Numbered from the stretch's first letter, positions 16,942-26,250 are shown. The stretch: 37,562 bases of DNA from Planctomycetota bacterium (GCA_030635145.1 DAOVZK010000016.1:1-37562); one strand, 5' to 3'. The notes: generated by a model from the letters alone, not told the origin. Made by a program: numbers and translations.

Positions 16942-18144
16942 ATGAAGGTTTTTGTCGTAAATTGCGGTAGTAGCTCGATTAAGTATCAGCTTTTTAAGAT
17001 GACCAATGAGCAAGTCCTCGCCAAGGGCATCGTCGAACGTGTCGGCACGGACGAGGCAACCCTCGAAATGCAGGCCGAGCGGACGAATCTCAAGACGACC
17101 GTTTCGGCGGCGAATCATACCGAGGCGTTCAACATCATTCTGGAAACTCTGATCGACCCGCGATTGGGCGTGCTGGAAAGCCCCGACCAGATCGAAGGCG
17201 TCGGGCATCGCGTGGTTCACGGTGGTGAAGACGCCACAAAGTCCGCCCGAATCAACGACGACCTCATCGCGGTTATCGAGAAAAACTCGAAGCTGGCTCC
17301 ACTGCATAACCCAGCCAACATCGCAGGAATTCGGGCAGCGATGGCGGCGATTCCAAACGCTGAGCATATCGCGGTTTTCGACACGGCGTTTTTGTCGACG
17401 CTACCGCCCAAGGCTTATCGCTATGCGGTTCCAGCTGAGTGGTACACGAAACATAACGTGCGAAGGTACGGATTCCACGGCACGTCGCATCGCTACGTAG
17501 CTTTGCGGGCGGCGGAGCTGTTGGGCAAACCAGCCGACAAAATCAATCTCATCACGGTACACCTTGGTAACGGGTGTTCGATGACGGCGGTTAAGGGCGG
17601 AAAGGCGATTGACCACACGATGGGCATGACTCCGCTCGAGGGGTTGGTGATGGGAACTCGCAGCGGGGATCTCGACCCGGCGATTCCGCTGTACATGATT
17701 TCGCAGGGCATGAAACCAGAAGAAGTCGACGCTGCCCTGAACAAAGACTCCGGGCTGTTGGGTGTCAGCGGGCTGAGCAACGATATGCGCGACCTGCTTG
17801 GGCATTGCGAAAAAGGTGCCGAAAGCGCCAAACTCGCCGTGGAAATGTTCGTGTATCGAATCGTAAAATACGTCGGTGCCTACTTCGCTATCCTTCCAAG
17901 CGTCGACGCGGTTGTGCTGACGGGCGGAATCGGCGAAAATTCGCTGCCGGTACGGCAAAAAATCTGCGAGCAGCTGGCATCGTTCGGTGCCATCGCCGAC
18001 GAGCAGCGAAATATCACAACGACCCGCGGAAAGGCCGGGCCGCTGACGGCAAACGGGTCAAAACTCCCCATATGGGCGATTCCTACCAACGAAGAGCTAA
18101 TGATTGCACGCGATACGAGGCGAATTGTCGCCGGGGCGGAGTAA
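16942..18144 (+). CDS. ackA: Acetate kinase
   Basis: Acetate kinase interconverts acetyl phosphate plus ADP and acetate plus ATP, giving ATP in fermentative metabolism. The 400-residue length is standard. Diagnostic blocks are VNCGSSSIKYQLF at the N-terminus, HRVVHGGE at about 90, FHGTSHRYV at about 175, HLGNGCSMTAV at about 208, TRSGDLDP at about 235 and LTGGIGENS at about 325. The ATG 16942 is preceded by AAAGGA at 16931-16936. pta is not adjacent, so acetyl phosphate must come from a gene elsewhere or from another route. Confidence 0.97.
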   Translation: MKVFVVNCGSSSIKYQLFKMTNEQVLAKGIVERVGTDEATLEMQAERTNLKTTVSAANHTEAFNIILETLIDPRLGVLESPDQIEGVGHRVVHGGEDATKSARINDDLIAVIEKNSKLAPLHNPANIAGIRAAMAAIPNAEHIAVFDTAFLSTLPPKAYRYAVPAEWYTKHNVRRYGFHGTSHRYVALRAAELLGKPADKINLITVHLGNGCSMTAVKGGKAIDHTMGMTPLEGLVMGTRSGDLDPAIPLYMISQGMKPEEVDAALNKDSGLLGVSGLSNDMRDLLGHCEKGAESAKLAVEMFVYRIVKYVGAYFAILPSVDAVVLTGGIGENSLPVRQKICEQLASFGAIADEQRNITTTRGKAGPLTANGSKLPIWAIPTNEELMIARDTRRIVAGAE

Positions 18145-18151
18145 AATTCTG

Positions 18152-18179
18152 AAGCACAATTCTGGATAAGTGCTTTTTA
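18152..18179 (+). terminator. Possible weak terminator after ackA
   Basis: AAGCAC at 18152-18157 pairs with GTGCTT at 18170-18175 and is followed directly by TTTAT. The 12-base loop and half-AT stem make it weak. Its position 8 bases after the ackA stop supports it. Confidence 0.35.
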
Positions 18180-18204
18180 TTGGGGCAAGAAATCGAAAAT
18201 TCTT

Positions 18205-18232
18205 TTGTCCCCGGAGTAAAAAAGCTGATAAT
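18205..18232 (+). promoter_or_regulatory. Predicted promoter of the LysM gene
   Basis: TTGTCC at 18205-18210 and GATAAT at 18227-18232 are 16 bases apart. The site lies 120 bases before the LysM gene and after the putative ackA terminator. Confidence 0.4.
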
Positions 18233-18351
18233 AGTCAAACTGTAACGATCGTAGATGTTCTGCCCTCCAACTAAAGGTGCGCGAGAATGTTTGCGAAAGC
18301 TTTTTGTAGATAATCGTTGGGCCGTACTGAAGGCTGTTTGGAGATATTACC

Positions 18352-19539
18352 ATGAGTAAAGATTACAAGCTCGGAATACTTTTTGGCCTACTCGTTCTCG
18401 CTGCCGGTGTCGTCTACTGGGTTGTCCTGGACAAACCCGAGGACAATCCCCAAGTACAACCAGAAAACCAGACCGAAAAGGTTGAGATCGTCGAAACAAC
18501 CACTACCACCCCACCAGCAACACCGACGGTTATCGAAGAACGAACCACCGTTGTTGAAACACCTGCGGCCACAGTCGGCAGCGCCCCCGCCACTCCCGCA
18601 GCCACAACCACCGCGGCAGCGGGGACTCCTACAAGGTCGATACTCAACATATCTGATACAGTCGAAACAACCGGCGGGGGGTTTCAGCTAACCAAAGGTG
18701 CTGACGATGTCCTGACCGCCGACGATCCGATAGTCGAACCAACTCCCATAAAAACTCCCAAACGTGTGACCCCCAATAAGAAGGGCGAGTATATCGTCCA
18801 GAAGGGGGACAATGGATTCTCGGTGGTATCCCAACGCATTTACGGTACGCGGAAGTACTGGAAACTCATCGCCAACGCCAACCCGGGTGTTCGCTCGACT
18901 GCTCTCCGCGTAGGAATGAAGTTGAATTACCCACCGCAACCAACTGAAGCAACCATCCCCACAATTGCAGTGGCGACGCGGGCTCAGGGCAGAACCTACA
19001 CAGACGCCGCCGGGCGACGGATATATGTAGTCGCCGCCAGTGACACTAACGGTTTTTGGGGCATTGCTAAAAAAGTTTACAAAGGTAAGGGGTATCTGCA
19101 TTCGCTCATTCAAAAAGCCAATCCAGGTGTGGACACCACAAAACTCAAGCCTGGGATGAAACTGGTTATTCCCCCCGAAAGCACTGCAAAGCTGGCAACG
19201 AAACCAAAGGCACCTGAATCCAAAACCCGCGCAGAGCCTGGGCAAATCGTCACGATCAAGGGGAAGAAGTTTTACATTGTCAAGCCCGGCGACGCCGGGT
19301 TCGATTATATCGCTGCCAAGCCCGAGGTCTACGGAAGCGCCAAATACGGTAAGCTCATAGCAAAAGCCAATCCCAATGTCAGCAGCACCACGCTTATGCC
19401 CCGCGACAAACTGCGAATTCCCCCCAAACCCGCCGGGCCACCCCCCGGGTCAGCAAGTTCTTCGACGAGATCTAAAACGTCAGGTCGAAAACCGCAGGGT
19501 GCCACGCGGGAACATGGTCGGCCTTACTTTGGTGACTGA
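18352..19539 (+). CDS. Membrane-anchored protein with three LysM domains
   Basis: LysM domains bind N-acetylglucosamine polymers such as peptidoglycan. The 395-residue protein has an N-terminal membrane helix at about 7-26 (LGILFGLLVLAAGVVYWVVL), then a Thr/Pro/Ala-rich linker to about 130. Three LysM-type units follow, at about 145-202, 222-283 and 300-362. Each has the pattern Y-I-V, then Y-G/K-x-x-K-Y/G and I-A-K-A-N-P, ending in M-K-L/D-K-L and I-P-P. The tail is Ser/Lys/Pro-rich. GGAG at 18340-18343 supports ATG 18352. No catalytic domain is present, so it probably tethers the envelope to peptidoglycan; that role is inferred. Confidence 0.85.
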   Translation: MSKDYKLGILFGLLVLAAGVVYWVVLDKPEDNPQVQPENQTEKVEIVETTTTTPPATPTVIEERTTVVETPAATVGSAPATPAATTTAAAGTPTRSILNISDTVETTGGGFQLTKGADDVLTADDPIVEPTPIKTPKRVTPNKKGEYIVQKGDNGFSVVSQRIYGTRKYWKLIANANPGVRSTALRVGMKLNYPPQPTEATIPTIAVATRAQGRTYTDAAGRRIYVVAASDTNGFWGIAKKVYKGKGYLHSLIQKANPGVDTTKLKPGMKLVIPPESTAKLATKPKAPESKTRAEPGQIVTIKGKKFYIVKPGDAGFDYIAAKPEVYGSAKYGKLIAKANPNVSSTTLMPRDKLRIPPKPAGPPPGSASSSTRSKTSGRKPQGATREHGRPYFGD

Positions 19540-19699
19540 CAAAAACGCCTCACATCCGAGCCACAGAGGTTCTGCGGTAATTTTCTGCCTCTGTGCTGCG
19601 AGCCAATTTAACGTAAGTCTTTCACCAGAAAGCAAAAAGGGCTAAATACGCACCGGCAAAAGGTCCGATAATAATTCCATACTTATGGAGATCCAAAAT

Positions 19700-21568
19700 A
19701 TGCAGATGAGAGTTACGTACGGATTGATATGCCTTACATTATTTCTGAGTTTCAGCACCTTTGTCAGCTGCATCCGGGACGAAGACTCCGGTGAGCTTCG
19801 GGGTTTGACGTGGTCTGATTTCAGTGGTGATGATAATGAAAAATCCCAGAAACCGCATACTAAAATGCCCGAAGATATCTCTGGAACGATTGCGCAGTAT
19901 GGAAGCATTCTCAGCAGCCAGGCCCCGATTGGCGGCCCTGGTGTTGTTGTCGGTCTGGGAACAAACGGGTCTTCGGAAATCCCCTCTAACCTCAAAAGCA
20001 AATTGCTGAGTAATCTCAGTAACCTCGGGTGGGGCCTGGCCTCCAGAGATACCGAAAATGTCAAACCAATAGAGGTATTGCGAGATCTCGACACCGCCAT
20101 CGTCCGTATCGCCGGAATAATTCCCCCCGGTGCCCCGAGAGGTACTCGCTTAGACGCCTACGTATCGGCCGTCCCGCGTACACAAACCAAAAGTCTCGAA
20201 GGCGGGCTGCTGCTTCCATCGATTCTTACCTGGCAGCAAGGTTCTGGCACAAAGCATCGCAACCTTAAAACTTTGGCAACAGTCAAAGGCCCCATTTTCG
20301 TCAATCCGTTTATCGATCCGACGAAACGCGGTGCAAAATCACGATTGCGGCAGGGTAAAATTCTCAACGGAATTATCGTCAAAAAAAACATGCCCCTGCG
20401 ATTGAGTCTGCACAAACCAGACTACCACATGTCGAGACAAATCCAGGAGCGCATCAACACTCACTTTGGCAGGAAAGGCCGAAACGACAAGATAGCCATC
20501 GCCAAAAATCCTCACGTCGTTGAAATCACGGTCCCCAGAAAATATCTACACAATTACGAGCATTTTCTGGAATTGGTGATGCACCTTCCGTTACGTTCGG
20601 CCGGTGGCGCCACCGAAGCAAAAGCCGCTCGGGTAGCCAAGGCAATGGAAAAGCCCGACGTCAACTACGAAGGGTTAACTCTCGTATGGGAAGCAACAGG
20701 AAGGCAAAATCTCCCGACGATTCAGAAGGTTTACGCCTCGAAAAATCCAACTGCCTCGTTTTACGCCGCCCGAACCGGCCTCCGCCTCGGAGACTACAAA
20801 TACGCAGGACCCATCGTCCTAAAATTCGCCGCCGATGAAAAGTCTCCCCTGCAGCTGTCCGCGATAAAAGCCCTCGGAGACGCGCCGATGGTGATCAAGG
20901 CCGGGCCCCTGCTGCGAAAACTTGTCAACAGCAAGAACGAACTTATCCGAATTGCGGCGTATGAGTCGCTGGTAGCCCGCCAGGACTGGAATACGGTAAG
21001 AAGATACGAAATCGACAAATACTCGAAATCCGAACCGCCGTCATTCATCGTAGACCAAGTTGTGTCCACCGGCGACTTCGCTATTTACGCCACCTGCACC
21101 GGCCAGCCGAAACTCGTATTGTTCGGGCAACACATGCCGCTCCAAAATCCGCTGTTCCCCGTTATTCCCGGAGATATCGTAACGATCTACAACGATAACC
21201 CGATGACGAAAGGTCAAATCGAGAAACTGCTCGACAAAGACCCGCAGACAGACGTCAAACTTCTCCGCAAGGAGCATGTCGCCGTTTACCGGCATATCCC
21301 CGGAACCGAATCCACCAGCGAAACTTTCAGAATAAAATTCAGAGTTTTAGATATCATCCGTATCCTGGGTTCTGCCCCACGCCCGAACCCGAACACCGGA
21401 AAAATCGAAGGACTCGGATTCACATACAGCCAAGTAGTCTCCATTCTCTATAGATTATGCGAACAAAATAGCATACCGGCAAAATTCGTCTTGCAAAAGA
21501 CACCGGAAATGCAGAAAATCTATGGGGATACACCAGCTGCTGGCAGCCCGGATCGCCCTGACCACTAG
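19700..21568 (+). CDS. Putative lipoprotein with a FlgI (P-ring)-like domain and HEAT-like region
   Basis: FlgI forms the periplasmic P ring of flagella. Residues about 65-320 of this protein resemble it in order: GGPGVVVGLGTNGSSE, then DTAIVRIAGIIPPGAPRGTRLDAYVS, then SLEGGLLLPSIL and VEITVPRKYLHNYEHF. After this comes a helical region with HEAT-like character (about 330-440) and a 150-residue C-terminal part I cannot place. The signal sequence ends in FVSC (C24), a possible lipobox. GGAG at 19687-19690 favours ATG 19700; ATG 19685 would include the Shine-Dalgarno itself. No flagellar genes are in the window, so a role outside the flagellum is plausible. Confidence 0.72.
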   Translation: MQMRVTYGLICLTLFLSFSTFVSCIRDEDSGELRGLTWSDFSGDDNEKSQKPHTKMPEDISGTIAQYGSILSSQAPIGGPGVVVGLGTNGSSEIPSNLKSKLLSNLSNLGWGLASRDTENVKPIEVLRDLDTAIVRIAGIIPPGAPRGTRLDAYVSAVPRTQTKSLEGGLLLPSILTWQQGSGTKHRNLKTLATVKGPIFVNPFIDPTKRGAKSRLRQGKILNGIIVKKNMPLRLSLHKPDYHMSRQIQERINTHFGRKGRNDKIAIAKNPHVVEITVPRKYLHNYEHFLELVMHLPLRSAGGATEAKAARVAKAMEKPDVNYEGLTLVWEATGRQNLPTIQKVYASKNPTASFYAARTGLRLGDYKYAGPIVLKFAADEKSPLQLSAIKALGDAPMVIKAGPLLRKLVNSKNELIRIAAYESLVARQDWNTVRRYEIDKYSKSEPPSFIVDQVVSTGDFAIYATCTGQPKLVLFGQHMPLQNPLFPVIPGDIVTIYNDNPMTKGQIEKLLDKDPQTDVKLLRKEHVAVYRHIPGTESTSETFRIKFRVLDIIRILGSAPRPNPNTGKIEGLGFTYSQVVSILYRLCEQNSIPAKFVLQKTPEMQKIYGDTPAAGSPDRPDH

Positions 21569-21614
21569 ATATAGGGGCGTCCGCTGCCGCAAGGTAGTAG
21601 AGGAAGGCGTCCAT

Positions 21615-24600
21615 ATGAAGTTAAAAAAGTTAATTCTGTCGGGTTTTAAGAGTTTCGCTGACAAAACGGAATTCGAGTTCGACGAGGGTATTACCGGTAT
21701 CGTCGGGCCTAACGGCTGCGGTAAAAGCAACGTCGTCGATGCCATCAAATGGGTACTCGGAGAGCAGTCCGCCAAAAGCCTCCGCGGCAGCGAAATGATG
21801 GACGTTATCTTCAACGGTTCATCCGCCCGCAAACCCGCCGGAGGGGCATATGTTACGCTGGTTTTCGACAATCACGAAGGCGTGCTGAAGATCCCCGTCG
21901 GCGGCGGTCAGGAAGACGAAGTCACCCCCACCGTTTCGATTACGCGAAGGTTGTTCCGCTCCGGGCAGAGCGACTACCTCATCAACAAAACCCCCTGCCG
22001 CCTGCGAGACATCAAAGAAATTTTCATGGACACCGGGCTGGGCACCAACGCCTACAGCATTATCGAGCAAGGCCAGGTCTCGCAGTTCCTTCAGGCCTCA
22101 AAGGAAGAGCGCCGCGCCTTTTTCGACGAAGCAGCCGGAATCTCCCGATACAAGGCCCGCAAAAAAGAAACCATGCGAAAACTCGACCGCGTCGAGCAAA
22201 ACCTGCTCCGCGTTCAGGACATTCTCGCCGAAGTTCAAAAGCGTTTGCGTTCCATCAAGTACCAAGCCGGGAAGGCTCGCAACTATCAGGCCTACTCGCA
22301 GCAGCTCAAAGAACTTCGCTCAATGCATTTCTTGAGTCAGTACCACCGTATGAAACTCAAACGCAAAGACGAACAAACAGGCCTCGACGTCGGCAGCGAT
22401 AAAGTCGCCGCCGCCAACACCATGATCTCCCAGCTGGAAAAATCGCAGCAGGCCACCGAAATCGAATCCGTCCAGCTCGAGCAAACCGCCCGCGACGTTC
22501 AATCGAAGGTCACCACCATCTCCGCGCAGATCACTACATTGCGAGAACGCGCCGAAATGCAGTCGCGACGAATCGAGGAGCTTTCGCAGCAGATTCTCGT
22601 TAACGCATCGCGTGGTGAAGAGCTTGAAGCCAAAATCGAGGACTGCGCCAAAGATATCGCCACCCGCGAAATCGAAATTCAGCAGGTGCTGCAGTCGGGC
22701 GAGCAATTGCAACGCAGCGCCGAAGCCCTGCGAGAAGAAGTCGCCGCCGCCGAGCTTGCCCGCACGGAAATTCAGTCGCAAATCGACGACGAAAAAGCAG
22801 GGATCAACGACCTGCTGCGACGCGTCGGGCATTTGCACAACGAGGTTCACAACATCGGCATTAAGCGGGTGGGTTTGAACAACGAACACGACCGCCTTTC
22901 GACGCGATTGGAACAACTTTCGCAGCAGCTTAAAGAAACGATGCTGGGCCACGCACAGGTAAACGCAAAACGCCAAGCCACCGAGGAACTCATCACCGAG
23001 TCGAAGTCGAAACTCGATGACGTGCGAAGCAAGGTCGAATTTGCCGCCGACTCGGAGCAGAAACTTACGCGTGAGCTTTCCGGGGCACGCGAAACCCGCA
23101 GCAGCCTCCAAGGCCGAATGCACACGCTCGAGGAAATGCAGCTGCGACTCGAAGGCGTCGCCGAGGGCACCAAACGTGTGCTGGAAGCAACTCGCGAAGG
23201 TAAGCACACAACCATCCGCGGAATGCTGGGCGATTTTATCGAAACCAATGTCGAACATGCCCCCGTCGTCGAAGCTGCCCTCGCCGGTGCAGATCAGCGG
23301 TTAATAGCTACGCTGTTCGACGAGGTGCAACGCAACTCCGAGCAGCTCGAGGAAACCCTCGGTGAAGGCGGAAGCGTTGAAATCATCTGCCTCGACCGCA
23401 TGCAGGAAGTGCAAAACGACGACGTCGCCGTCGCCCCGCCGCACAGCGTTGGACGCGTGCTGGACATGGTTCGATTTGAATCGTGGTTGGAACCGACAAT
23501 GTGGAATCTGCTGGGACATACGCTGGTAGTTCGCACACTCGCCGACGCGGCCCTGGCAGCGGAAGTCACGCCGCGTGGATATCGATTCGTCACGCTCGGT
23601 GGTGAGGTTCTGGAACCTGACGGCCGCGTGCGAATGGGTGCCGCCGGACTCACCGCCGGTGTCATTGCGCGAAAAAGCGAACTGACCGAACTGCAATACA
23701 AACTCGATTCGCTCGAGGAGCAGATCGAATCGCTCAGCAACCAGTGCAAGCAAACTCACGAGCAACGAGAACATCTCGAGGAAGTTCTGCAGTCGCTTCG
23801 AACAGCTTTGCATGAGGCGACCTTCGAGAAAACCGAGTGCGACAAACGCGCAAGTGCACTTGAGGATCAGATTACCAAGCAGCGGAACGAAGAACCGCAA
23901 CTCAACGAAAATTTGCAGAAGACTCAGGACGAAATCGACGCAATTATCCAACGCGAGCAGGACACCAAGCAAAAGACCTCGCAGCTGGAACAGAGCAAAA
24001 CCGAGCGAAACGAAAAAATCGAATCCCTCGAAAAGAAACTCACCGAACTGACGGAAAGTCAGCAGCACCTCAACGAGAAACGCACCGGAATCAAAGTCGC
24101 CATCGCCGAAACCGAGCAGAAAAAGCTGGGGCTAAACGAATCAATCGGCTCGCTAAAGCAGCTGAAAGAAACGATGAATCGCGATTTGGAGTCGGCCCGC
24201 AAGTCGATCGATCTCGACCGCCAGCGGAAAGTTACCGCCCAGGACGAAATCGAAAAATCGAAGTCGCAGATCACCGAACTTACCGCCGACCAGCAGAAAT
24301 ATCAGGTCGAACTGGAAGAAGTTCAGGAGTCGCGCCACGGTTTGAGCGAGAAACTTACCGAAATTCGCCATCAGCTCACCGATCGCCGCAAGCAAGCCGA
24401 GATCGCCGTCGAAGAAGTCAGCAATCTCCGCGTGAAACTCAGCGAACTCGACGCCCACATCGGCGATACCATCACGCGGGCGTCCGAGGAAATGCAGATG
24501 GACGTCATGCAGCTGTACGAAACCTACGAGCACGACGAGCAACGCGACTGGGACGAAGTCGAACGCGAGATCAACGAACTTCGCGGAAAGATTTCACGGC

Positions 24601-25235
24601 TGGGCAATGTCAATCTCGATTCAATTTCCGAACAGGAAGAACTCGAACAACGCGAAGGGTTCCTCGACGGTCAGCTTGCCGACATCGCCGACTCGCAAAA
24701 GCAACTCGAAGAGCTTATCGCGAAACTCAACAAGGAATCTCGCGTGCGTTTCGAGGAAACATTTCATTCGATTCGCGAAAATTTCCAGACGCTGTTCCGC
24801 AAGCTCTTTGGCGGCGGAAAGGCAGACCTCGTATTGTCCGACCCCGAAGATATTTTGGAAAGCGGTATCGAAATCATCGCCCGCCCCCCCGGAAAAGAAC
24901 CACGCAGTATCTCGCTGCTGTCGGGTGGTGAGCAAACAATGAGCGCGCTTGCGTTGATGTTCAGCTTCTACTACGCAAGGCCTTCACCGTTCTGCTTCCT
25001 CGACGAAGTCGACGCTGCCCTCGACGAAGCAAACAACGAACGCTACAACGCCATCGTTAAGGAATTCGCCGAGCACAGCCAATTCATCATGATTACGCAC
25101 AGCAAGCGAACAATGTCCATCGCCGACACACTCTACGGCGTCACGCAGCAGCAGCTGGGCGTGTCGAACCGCATCAGCGTGAAATTCGAAGAGGCCTCGA
25201 ACTTAGTCGACGAAAAGCAGTTGGCGGCATCCTGA
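21615..25235 (+). CDS. smc: Chromosome segregation protein SMC
   Basis: SMC is the ATP-driven DNA loop-extruding subunit of bacterial condensin, acting with ScpA and ScpB. The 1206 residues have the full layout: Walker A GPNGCGKS at 31-38, a first coiled coil to about 500, a hinge at about 515-670 starting near TIRGMLGDFIE, and a second coiled coil rich in Glu, Gln and Lys. The signature motif LLSGGEQTMSALALMF and Walker B FCFLDEVDAALDEAN are near the C-terminus. ATG 21615, with AGGAAGG at 21601-21607, matches the family N-terminus; the frame running back to 21522 is not used. It follows the FlgI-like gene by 46 bp. scpA and scpB are not adjacent. Confidence 0.97.
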   Translation: MKLKKLILSGFKSFADKTEFEFDEGITGIVGPNGCGKSNVVDAIKWVLGEQSAKSLRGSEMMDVIFNGSSARKPAGGAYVTLVFDNHEGVLKIPVGGGQEDEVTPTVSITRRLFRSGQSDYLINKTPCRLRDIKEIFMDTGLGTNAYSIIEQGQVSQFLQASKEERRAFFDEAAGISRYKARKKETMRKLDRVEQNLLRVQDILAEVQKRLRSIKYQAGKARNYQAYSQQLKELRSMHFLSQYHRMKLKRKDEQTGLDVGSDKVAAANTMISQLEKSQQATEIESVQLEQTARDVQSKVTTISAQITTLRERAEMQSRRIEELSQQILVNASRGEELEAKIEDCAKDIATREIEIQQVLQSGEQLQRSAEALREEVAAAELARTEIQSQIDDEKAGINDLLRRVGHLHNEVHNIGIKRVGLNNEHDRLSTRLEQLSQQLKETMLGHAQVNAKRQATEELITESKSKLDDVRSKVEFAADSEQKLTRELSGARETRSSLQGRMHTLEEMQLRLEGVAEGTKRVLEATREGKHTTIRGMLGDFIETNVEHAPVVEAALAGADQRLIATLFDEVQRNSEQLEETLGEGGSVEIICLDRMQEVQNDDVAVAPPHSVGRVLDMVRFESWLEPTMWNLLGHTLVVRTLADAALAAEVTPRGYRFVTLGGEVLEPDGRVRMGAAGLTAGVIARKSELTELQYKLDSLEEQIESLSNQCKQTHEQREHLEEVLQSLRTALHEATFEKTECDKRASALEDQITKQRNEEPQLNENLQKTQDEIDAIIQREQDTKQKTSQLEQSKTERNEKIESLEKKLTELTESQQHLNEKRTGIKVAIAETEQKKLGLNESIGSLKQLKETMNRDLESARKSIDLDRQRKVTAQDEIEKSKSQITELTADQQKYQVELEEVQESRHGLSEKLTEIRHQLTDRRKQAEIAVEEVSNLRVKLSELDAHIGDTITRASEEMQMDVMQLYETYEHDEQRDWDEVEREINELRGKISRLGNVNLDSISEQEELEQREGFLDGQLADIADSQKQLEELIAKLNKESRVRFEETFHSIRENFQTLFRKLFGGGKADLVLSDPEDILESGIEIIARPPGKEPRSISLLSGGEQTMSALALMFSFYYARPSPFCFLDEVDAALDEANNERYNAIVKEFAEHSQFIMITHSKRTMSIADTLYGVTQQQLGVSNRISVKFEEASNLVDEKQLAAS

Positions 25236-25342
25236 CCGGCCCGCCAGCGGCGGTTGCAAATAATTACCTGCGGTGTCACCGCTTGTAGCACGGCCGCGGT
25301 GGCAATCGGGGAGTGCGCAATTGGAATAGGCGTTAGCCTCTG

Positions 25343-25370
25343 TGTCATCCTCGCGCAGGCGGGGATCCAG
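25343..25370 (+). repeat. Left inverted repeat of the GIY-YIG cassette
   Basis: 28 bases, matching the reverse complement of 25694-25721 at 27 of 28 positions. The single difference is G versus C at the sixteenth position. Confidence 0.85.
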
Positions 25371-25393
25371 AGGACTTTGGAATTCGGCAACAA

Positions 25394-25657
25394 TTACGCC
25401 AAATCATCGTATAAATCCCGCCAGTCAGGGTTTTGGCTTTCTATTAACCTCAGCTTCCACTGCCGGTTGAACTTCTTGAGTTGCTTCTCGCGCCTGATCG
25501 CCGCTTCGATGTCATTGGTGTGTTCGTAAAAAACAAGGGTATGAACGTTATATGTTTTCGTAAATCCATCGATCAGATTATTTTTGTGTTCATACATACG
25601 CCTTGCCAGATTGTTCGTAACACCGATATACAGAGTGCCGTTACGCTTGCTCGCCAT
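25394..25657 (-). CDS. GIY-YIG domain nuclease-like protein with a disrupted 5' end
   Basis: The 87 residues from ATG 25657 belong to the short GIY-YIG group (UPF0213-like). They show GTLYIGVTNNLARRMYEHK with the YIG part and the catalytic arginine, a glutamate in EAAIRREKQLK, and the RLIES-NPDWRDL end. The first strand of the domain (family FYVYI, the GIY part) is encoded in the same frame just upstream as D-F-Y-V-Y-I-M. That frame has no start codon before a TAG nine codons above ATG 25657. A GTG at the right place is out of frame by one base, so one lost A would explain it. The gene is probably frame-shifted at its start, or it uses a noncanonical start. It lies inside inverted repeats. 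Confidence 0.8.
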   Translation of the reverse strand: MASKRNGTLYIGVTNNLARRMYEHKNNLIDGFTKTYNVHTLVFYEHTNDIEAAIRREKQLKKFNRQWKLRLIESQNPDWRDLYDDLA

Positions 25658-25693
25658 TATGTAAACGTAAAAATCTTCACGCTATCTAATATA

Positions 25694-25721
25694 CTGGATC
25701 CCCGCGTGCGCGAGGATGACA
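25694..25721 (-). repeat. Right inverted repeat of the GIY-YIG cassette
   Basis: The reverse complement of the 25343-25370 repeat with one mismatch. It begins CTGGATCCCCGCG and ends GAGGATGACA. Confidence 0.85.
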
Positions 25722-25796
25722 AAACACGCTTCTGCAAGCAGAAGCATGGCACTCAAAGCAGATGGAAATGAAAAAGAAGGATAAGACGGAAACGAT

Positions 25797-26237
25797 ATGA
25801 ATATATTTTTGGCTGGGATAATACAGGGTTCGAAGGTTGGCGAGGATATCCACGCGCAGGATTGGCGGGGGCCGATAATCGCAGCTGTCGAGCGGCACCT
25901 ACCCGGGGCCAAAACTTACTGCCATTTCACGCAGCATCCCAACAGCATTACGTACGAACCCGACAAAATCCTCGCTACTTTCGAGGATGGTTTACAGCGG
26001 GCGGTTGCAGCTGACCTGGTTATCGCGTATATTCCCTCGGCCTCGATGGGCACGGCGATCGAAATCTACGAAGCCAAGCGAAACAACACGCCCGTGATAT
26101 CAATTACGCCCATGGAAACCAACTGGGTAGTGCGATTGTACAGCGACAAAATTTTCCCAGACACCGAATCGTTCGAAAAATACCTCGCCGCCGGCGGCGC
26201 GGATGAGATGAAGAAGGCAATAGGTAATAGCCACTAG
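25797..26237 (+). CDS. Nucleoside 2-deoxyribosyltransferase-like protein
   Basis: The 146 residues fit the nucleoside 2-deoxyribosyltransferase/DNPH1-type fold, which cleaves or exchanges N-glycosidic bonds of deoxynucleosides or nucleotides. The start NIFLAGIIQGSK is the first strand and substrate loop. AADLVIAYIPSASMGTAIEIYEA at about 72-94 carries the conserved SMGTA turn and the glutamate that is the nucleophile in this superfamily. SITPMETNWVVRLYSD follows. Substrate cannot be told from sequence; salvage or clean-up of modified nucleotides is plausible. It stands alone between two repeat elements, with rlmN 130 bp downstream. Confidence 0.65.
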   Translation: MNIFLAGIIQGSKVGEDIHAQDWRGPIIAAVERHLPGAKTYCHFTQHPNSITYEPDKILATFEDGLQRAVAADLVIAYIPSASMGTAIEIYEAKRNNTPVISITPMETNWVVRLYSDKIFPDTESFEKYLAAGGADEMKKAIGNSH

Positions 26238-26250
26238 CCACTAGGCATTC

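Larger units (their letters stand above)
25343..25721. mobile_element. GIY-YIG gene enclosed by 28-base inverted repeats
   Basis: The repeat TGTCATCCTCGCGCAGGCGG plus GGATCCAG occupies 25343-25370. Its reverse complement, with one mismatch, occupies 25694-25721. The only gene between them is the GIY-YIG reading frame on the minus strand. Repeats of this TCATCC...GGATCCAG type are widespread in bacterial intergenic DNA and are often seen next to such genes, so the whole block looks like a small mobilisable cassette. It lies between smc and the deoxyribosyltransferase-like gene without breaking either. Confidence 0.75.

Noticed and set aside
19562-19595. CACAGAGG/CCTCTGTG inverted repeat after the LysM gene as a terminator
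   Set aside because: No T-tract follows and the loop is 18 bases; it may be chance or a small repeat.
21522-21614. Extended start of SMC
   Set aside because: The family begins MKLKKL at 21615, preceded by a good Shine-Dalgarno; the extra part overlaps the preceding gene.
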